From GCA-2687515 sp046582475 (GTDB lineage Bacteria; Pseudomonadota; Alphaproteobacteria; Rhodospirillales; UBA2165): DNA of 9,289 bases. The position numbers and the translations under genes are program-made. Each line of letters opens with the position of its first letter. Position 1 is the stretch's first letter. Under the pieces are notes generated by a model. The model was not told where the DNA came from. It searched no databases and saw nothing but the letters and a program-made list of their open reading frames with translations. The stretch covers positions 1 to 9,289 of the forward strand of contig JAYGEH010000130.1 of assembly GCA_046582475.1 (NCBI GenBank), given 5' to 3'. Of this stretch, positions 6,885 to 9,289 are shown piece after piece.

Positions 6885-8300
6885 ATGGCTGCCGACGGAA
6901 ATGGCGCCCGCCCGCCAGCATTGCAGGCGGACATGGACGCGCTGATCGCCAAATTGAAGGCAACCTACGGAGACCGCGCTTCCACCTCGCTGGCGGTTCG
7001 CGAACAGCACGCCCAGGGGTTCTCGTTCCACGATATTAGGCCCGCCGACGTGGTGGTGATGGCCGAATCCGAGGCCGAGGTCTCCGATATCGTCGCCGCC
7101 GCCGACGCGGCCGGCGCGCCGGTCATCGCCTATGGCACCGGTACCTCCATCGAAGGCCAGTTGGCGGCCCTGTCGGGGGGCGTCTGCATCAATGTGGCCG
7201 CAATGAATGCCATCACCCAGCTTAATGCCGAGGATATGGACGTCACCGTGGAGCCCGGCGTGACGCGCAAGCAGTTGAACGAATATTTGCGCGATACCGG
7301 CCTGTTCTTTCCCATCGATCCCGGCGCCGACGCCTCCATCGGCGGCATGGCGGCGACGCGGGCGTCGGGCACCAATGCGGTGCGCTACGGCACCATGCGT
7401 GAAAACGTGCTGGGTCTCCGCGTCGTGCTCGCCGACGGACGCGTCATCCATACCGGCGGACGGGCGCGAAAATCCGCCGCCGGCTATGATTTGACGCGTC
7501 TTTTCGTGGGTTCCGAAGGCACCCTCGGCGTGATCACGGCGATCACCCTTAGGCTCTATGGCATACCGGAAGCCATATCCTCGGCGGTGGTCCAGTTCGA
7601 TTCCATGGCCGGCGCCGTCAATGCGGTGATCGCCACCATCCAATGGGGCATCCCCATCGCCCGCATCGAGTTTTTGGACGAAGTGCAGATCGATGCCCTC
7701 AACCGCTATTCGAAACTGGACTATGCGCTCAAACCCACCTTGTTCCTGGAATTTCACGGCTCCGACGGGGGCGTGCGCGAACAAACCGAACGCATGGGCG
7801 AAATCTGCGGCGAATATGGCGGCGGCGATTTCCAATGGACCACCGACGCCGAGGAAAGCCGGCGCCTGTGGCAGGCGCGCCACGATGTGGCCTTTGCCTG
7901 CGTCGCGCTCAGGCCCGGCTCGTCGGCGATGGTCACCGACGTCTGCGTTCCCATATCCAGGCTGGCCGAATGCGTTTTGGAGACGCGCCAGGATATCGAC
8001 ACGGAAGGCGTCGTGGCGCCCATCGTCGGCCATGTGGGCGACGGCAACTTCCATGTTGCGTTTTTGATCGGCCCCGACGACCGGGAAGGCGATCTGGCGG
8101 TCGCCAACCGCATCAACAAGAAACTGGTGGAGCGCGCCATCGCCATGGGCGGCACGTCCACCGGCGAGCATGGGGTCGGCCAGGGCAAAATGGCCTATAT
8201 GGCGCTGGAACATGGCGAGGCGCTGGATGTGATGCGAACCCTCAAACGCGCCATGGACCCCAAAAACATCATGAATCCGGGGAAAATCTTCACCATTTGA
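6885..8300 (+). CDS. FAD-linked D-lactate / 2-hydroxyacid dehydrogenase (DLD/GlcD family)
   Basis: A 471-residue flavoprotein, full length for the D-lactate dehydrogenase (cytochrome) and glycolate oxidase GlcD family. The N-terminal FAD-binding type 4 domain (about 45-220) shows VIAYGTGTSIEGQ, the diphosphate-binding stretch PGADASIGGMAATRASG and the FVGSEGTLGVIT segment. The C-terminal FAD-oxidase domain (about 225-470) carries the metal/active-site motif GHVGDGNFH (His383, His390), GEHGVG (Glu428, His429) and the terminal MNPGKIF. It would oxidise D-lactate (to pyruvate) or a related 2-hydroxyacid and pass electrons to the quinone pool or cytochrome c. No signal peptide or membrane span is visible. 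The start is ATG with GAGGGAG 6 nt upstream. It stands alone, with the foldback element before it. The divergent ThDP enzyme could in principle use the 2-oxoacid product, but that link is only inference. Exact substrate specificity cannot be read; D-lactate is favoured over glycolate because the protein is one chain with no GlcE or GlcF neighbours. Confidence 0.9.
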   Translation: MAADGNGARPPALQADMDALIAKLKATYGDRASTSLAVREQHAQGFSFHDIRPADVVVMAESEAEVSDIVAAADAAGAPVIAYGTGTSIEGQLAALSGGVCINVAAMNAITQLNAEDMDVTVEPGVTRKQLNEYLRDTGLFFPIDPGADASIGGMAATRASGTNAVRYGTMRENVLGLRVVLADGRVIHTGGRARKSAAGYDLTRLFVGSEGTLGVITAITLRLYGIPEAISSAVVQFDSMAGAVNAVIATIQWGIPIARIEFLDEVQIDALNRYSKLDYALKPTLFLEFHGSDGGVREQTERMGEICGEYGGGDFQWTTDAEESRRLWQARHDVAFACVALRPGSSAMVTDVCVPISRLAECVLETRQDIDTEGVVAPIVGHVGDGNFHVAFLIGPDDREGDLAVANRINKKLVERAIAMGGTSTGEHGVGQGKMAYMALEHGEALDVMRTLKRAMDPKNIMNPGKIFTI

Positions 8301-8323
8301 CGGATTTGCAAATTTTTCCGAAG

Positions 8324-8339
8324 TGTGATGCGCATCACA
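8324..8339. promoter_or_regulatory. Perfect CRP-like palindrome (CRP/FNR superfamily site)
   Basis: TGTGATGCGCATCACA is a perfect 16-bp palindrome. It carries both halves of the CRP consensus TGTGA-N6-TCACA without mismatch. Read as an FNR/FixK site (TTGAT-N4-ATCAA) it has one mismatch per half. It lies 24 bp past the dehydrogenase stop codon and is centred at 8331.5, which is -41.5 relative to the predicted start at 8373, the classic class II activator position. Confidence 0.65.
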
Positions 8340-8357
8340 TCGCCCGGGCGCAAGGTT

Positions 8358-8373
8358 TGCTAATATGCTCTCA
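8358..8373 (+). promoter_or_regulatory. Extended -10 promoter, predicted start at 8373
   Basis: TGC followed by TAATAT (8361-8366) forms an extended -10 box. No -35 hexamer is present, as expected for a promoter activated from a class II CRP/FNR site that covers the -35 region. The predicted start is A8373, seven bases after the box. What follows has no ORF and ends at an intrinsic terminator. Confidence 0.5.
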
Positions 8374-8461
8374 AGATCACACGGGACTGGACCCCCCGGC
8401 AAATTGATCCTCCTCCTGAGACCTCCCCCCTTCCGGCCCTGTACGGGCCGGATTTTATTTG
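8373..8461 (+). ncRNA. Candidate small RNA with anti-Shine-Dalgarno motifs
   Basis: Between the predicted start (8373) and the terminator tail (about 8460) lies an about 88-nt transcript with no coding potential. It contains a CCCCCC run at 8392-8397, TCCTCCTCCT at 8408-8417 and ACCTCCCCCC at 8421-8430. These CCUCC-type stretches are complementary to ribosome binding sites (AAGGAGG). Alphaproteobacterial trans-acting RNAs with exposed CCUCC motifs are known (the alpha-r14 and cuckoo-type families), and the layout of anti-SD single-stranded stretches followed by a strong GC terminator hairpin fits that class. I cannot tell whether it belongs to a described family. The alternative is that this is simply the 3' untranslated region of the dehydrogenase gene, possibly processed to an RNA. 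Confidence 0.45.
8432..8460 (+). terminator. Rho-independent terminator
   Basis: An eight-bp stem TCCGGCCC/GGGCCGGA (8432-8439 with 8445-8452) around the 5-nt loop TGTAC is followed by TTTTATTT. It works on the plus strand only; the minus strand has a G-run instead of a T-run downstream. It would end the candidate small RNA and any read-through from the dehydrogenase gene. Confidence 0.88.
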
Positions 8462-8475
8462 TGCCCTCAACCCTG

Positions 8476-8499
8476 GCCGGCTAACGGCGTCTAGCCGGC
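8476..8499. repeat. Inverted repeat overlapping the receiver gene stop codon
   Basis: GCCGGCTA (8476-8483) and TAGCCGGC (8492-8499) form a perfect 8-bp stem with an 8-nt loop. On the minus strand the TAG stop codon of the receiver gene (8493-8491) lies partly inside the stem. No T-tract follows, so it is probably an mRNA 3'-end stabilising hairpin or a Rho-type end rather than a simple intrinsic terminator. Confidence 0.5.
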
Positions 8500-8859
8500 T
8501 GCTTCCATGATCGCCAGCAAATCGTCGACAAAGGTTTCGGGATCGATGGGTTTGGTAATATAGCCATCGGCGCCCCGGTCGGCGGCCTGTTCCTTCCAAT
8601 GTTCGGCGTCGCGGGCGGAGACCATGATAATTGTGGTGTCGCTGATAGCTTTGTTGGCCCGGATTTCATCGCAAAGCTCTAGGCCGTCCATGGTCGCCAT
8701 CATCAAATCGGTGATGATGCAATTGGGCCGCATGGCGGTAATGCCCGAGATCGCCTGGTGCCCGGCGAGGGCGGACGATACTTCGTGACCGGAGGCTTCA
8801 ATCAGGCTTTCCATCAGTTGGATCATGTCATTGTCGTCGTCGACGATAAAAAATTTCAA
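8491..8859 (-). CDS. Stand-alone response-regulator receiver domain (CheY-like)
   Basis: A 122-residue protein consisting of one receiver domain and no output domain. The acidic pocket Asp7-Asp8-Asp9 follows the first strand (FFIVDDD), the phospho-acceptor is Asp51 in CIITDLMM, the switch residue is Ser81 in IIMVSA, and the conserved Lys103-Pro104 are in YITKP. All residues for phosphorylation are present. The start is TTG at 8859: the frame begins directly at the first beta strand and AAAGGAG lies 7 nt upstream. It would be phosphorylated by a histidine kinase and act through protein contact or as a phosphorelay intermediate. No kinase is visible, but the minus-strand gene entering from the right edge is upstream of it and could be a partner. 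Located between the terminator-bounded dehydrogenase unit and an amidohydrolase remnant. Confidence 0.92.
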   Translation of the reverse strand: MKFFIVDDDNDMIQLMESLIEASGHEVSSALAGHQAISGITAMRPNCIITDLMMATMDGLELCDEIRANKAISDTTIIMVSARDAEHWKEQAADRGADGYITKPIDPETFVDDLLAIMEAAG

Positions 8860-8919
8860 ACCTGTTCTCCTTTGGCGGCGCCAGCACGCCCCGGACGTTT
8901 GCTGCCGCTCAAAATCATA

Positions 8920-9195
8920 ATGTCTAATCCAAGGCCCATCGTCAAAGTCGAAAATCGGGGATGGCGATCATGGCCGTCGGACATTCGGGCCGCGCGCTAC
9001 GACATCAAGCCAAGCGGGCATACCCGCCAATCCTGCCTGATCGGCTCCAATAACTTTGTTCTCGGCTCGGATTATCCGCACGCCCCCAGCACGTTTCCCA
9101 ACACGTTGTCCGGATTGATGGATATCGAGGGCCTGTCGGACGAGGCCAAGGAAGATATTGCCGGCGGTAATCTGAAGCGTCTGTTCGATTTATAG
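8920..9195 (+). pseudogene. Decayed C-terminal remnant of an amidohydrolase (amidohydrolase 2 family)
   Basis: The frame ending with TAG at 9195 encodes FVLGSDYPHAPSTFPNTL followed by GLSDEAKEDIAGGNLKRLF, the C-terminal signature of the amidohydrolase_2 (ACMSD-like) family; the Asp of GSDYPH is the conserved metal-linked residue. Only about 90 residues are present from ATG 8920, against roughly 300-400 in intact members. Upstream residues GWRSWPSDIRAARYDIKPSG and RQSCLIG vaguely follow the family pattern (GW..., KPSEYFRRQC...IG), but the 15-20 residues normally between that IG and the GSDYPH strand appear deleted. There is no ribosome binding site at 8920, and upstream sequence is taken up by the opposite-strand receiver gene leader. 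It is therefore best read as a truncated, internally deleted pseudogene. The remaining reading frame is still open, so decay may be recent or the fragment may be retained by chance. Confidence 0.65.
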
Positions 9196-9220
9196 CGCCG
9201 GGGCGGCAGTCGTGCCGGTA

Positions 9221-9289
9221 TCAGGCTACCAGGTCGGCCAGTTTGGTTTGGGCGTCGAGGGGAGCGGACAAAAAGGTTTCAAATTGATC
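9221..9289 (-). CDS. C-terminal end of an unidentified protein (partial)
   Basis: On the minus strand the last 22 codons before TGA (9223-9221) read DQFETFLSAPLDAQTKLADL then VA, entering from the right edge. Codon choice resembles the neighbours, with mostly G/C third positions. An amphipathic helical C-terminus is plausible. It is too short to assign a family. It lies on the same strand as the receiver gene but about 360 bp upstream of it, separated by the amidohydrolase remnant. Confidence 0.4.
   Translation of the reverse strand, partial: DQFETFLSAPLDAQTKLADLVA

Noticed and set aside
8301..8320. Possible hairpin CGGA...TCCG directly after the dehydrogenase stop
   Set aside because: Only a 4-bp GC stem, with the T-run inside the loop and not after the stem. 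The real terminator is at 8432-8460.
6852..8402. 516-codon minus-strand open frame opposite the dehydrogenase
   Set aside because: Antisense shadow of a well-supported FAD-dependent dehydrogenase. Its composition is Gly/His/Asp-rich with no family motif.
1..9289. CRISPR arrays, tRNA or rRNA genes, prophage or toxin-antitoxin genes
   Set aside because: No spaced direct repeats, no tRNA cloverleaf pattern, no rRNA-like stretch and no defence or phage motif were seen on either strand.

Overview
The window looks like part of an alphaproteobacterial chromosome. It is GC-rich with strong GC/GGC codon preference, uses GAGG-type ribosome binding sites, and uses TTG or GTG starts for several genes. 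A Rhodospirillales-like host is my best guess from overall style, but no marker gene proves it.

Region 1 (1-4134) is an aromatic acyl-CoA degradation module. Running leftward are a MarR-type regulator (1250-1708) and a PaaK-like aryl-CoA ligase (1-1179), which continues past the left edge. Running rightward is a 773-residue natural fusion (1813-4134) of a PHBH-type flavin monooxygenase with an Old Yellow Enzyme-type reductase. This is the architecture of 2-aminobenzoyl-CoA monooxygenase/reductase and of 'salicylyl-CoA 5-hydroxylase/oxidoreductase' annotations. The ligase would activate the aromatic acid as its CoA thioester, the fusion would hydroxylate and partly reduce the ring, and MarR would sense the acid or its thioester. 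The 104-bp divergent gap holds overlapping opposed promoters and an AT-rich palindrome, the likely MarR operator.

Region 2 (4139-6430), on the minus strand, is a 763-residue thiamine-diphosphate enzyme resembling homodimeric pyruvate dehydrogenase E1 (AceE) and transketolase. It is shorter than AceE and has no E2/E3 partner in view. It converges on the fusion gene with only a 4-bp gap.

Region 3 (6431-6884) is non-coding. Its main content is a symmetric 254-bp foldback element (6468-6721) with 35-bp terminal inverted repeats and nested internal hairpins. It looks like a MITE flanked by TA.

Region 4 (6885-8300) is an FAD-linked D-lactate/2-hydroxyacid dehydrogenase of the DLD/GlcD family. Behind it lies a compact unit with no ORF: a perfect CRP-like palindrome, an extended -10 box at class II spacing, about 60 nt of C/U-rich sequence with CCUCCU anti-Shine-Dalgarno motifs, and a strong intrinsic terminator. 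I read this as a candidate CRP/FNR-regulated trans-acting small RNA of about 88 nt. It is the most interesting possible undescribed element here.

Region 5 (8491-9289) holds a stand-alone response-regulator receiver domain on the minus strand, a decayed C-terminal remnant of an amidohydrolase on the plus strand, and the last 22 codons of an unidentified minus-strand gene cut by the right edge.
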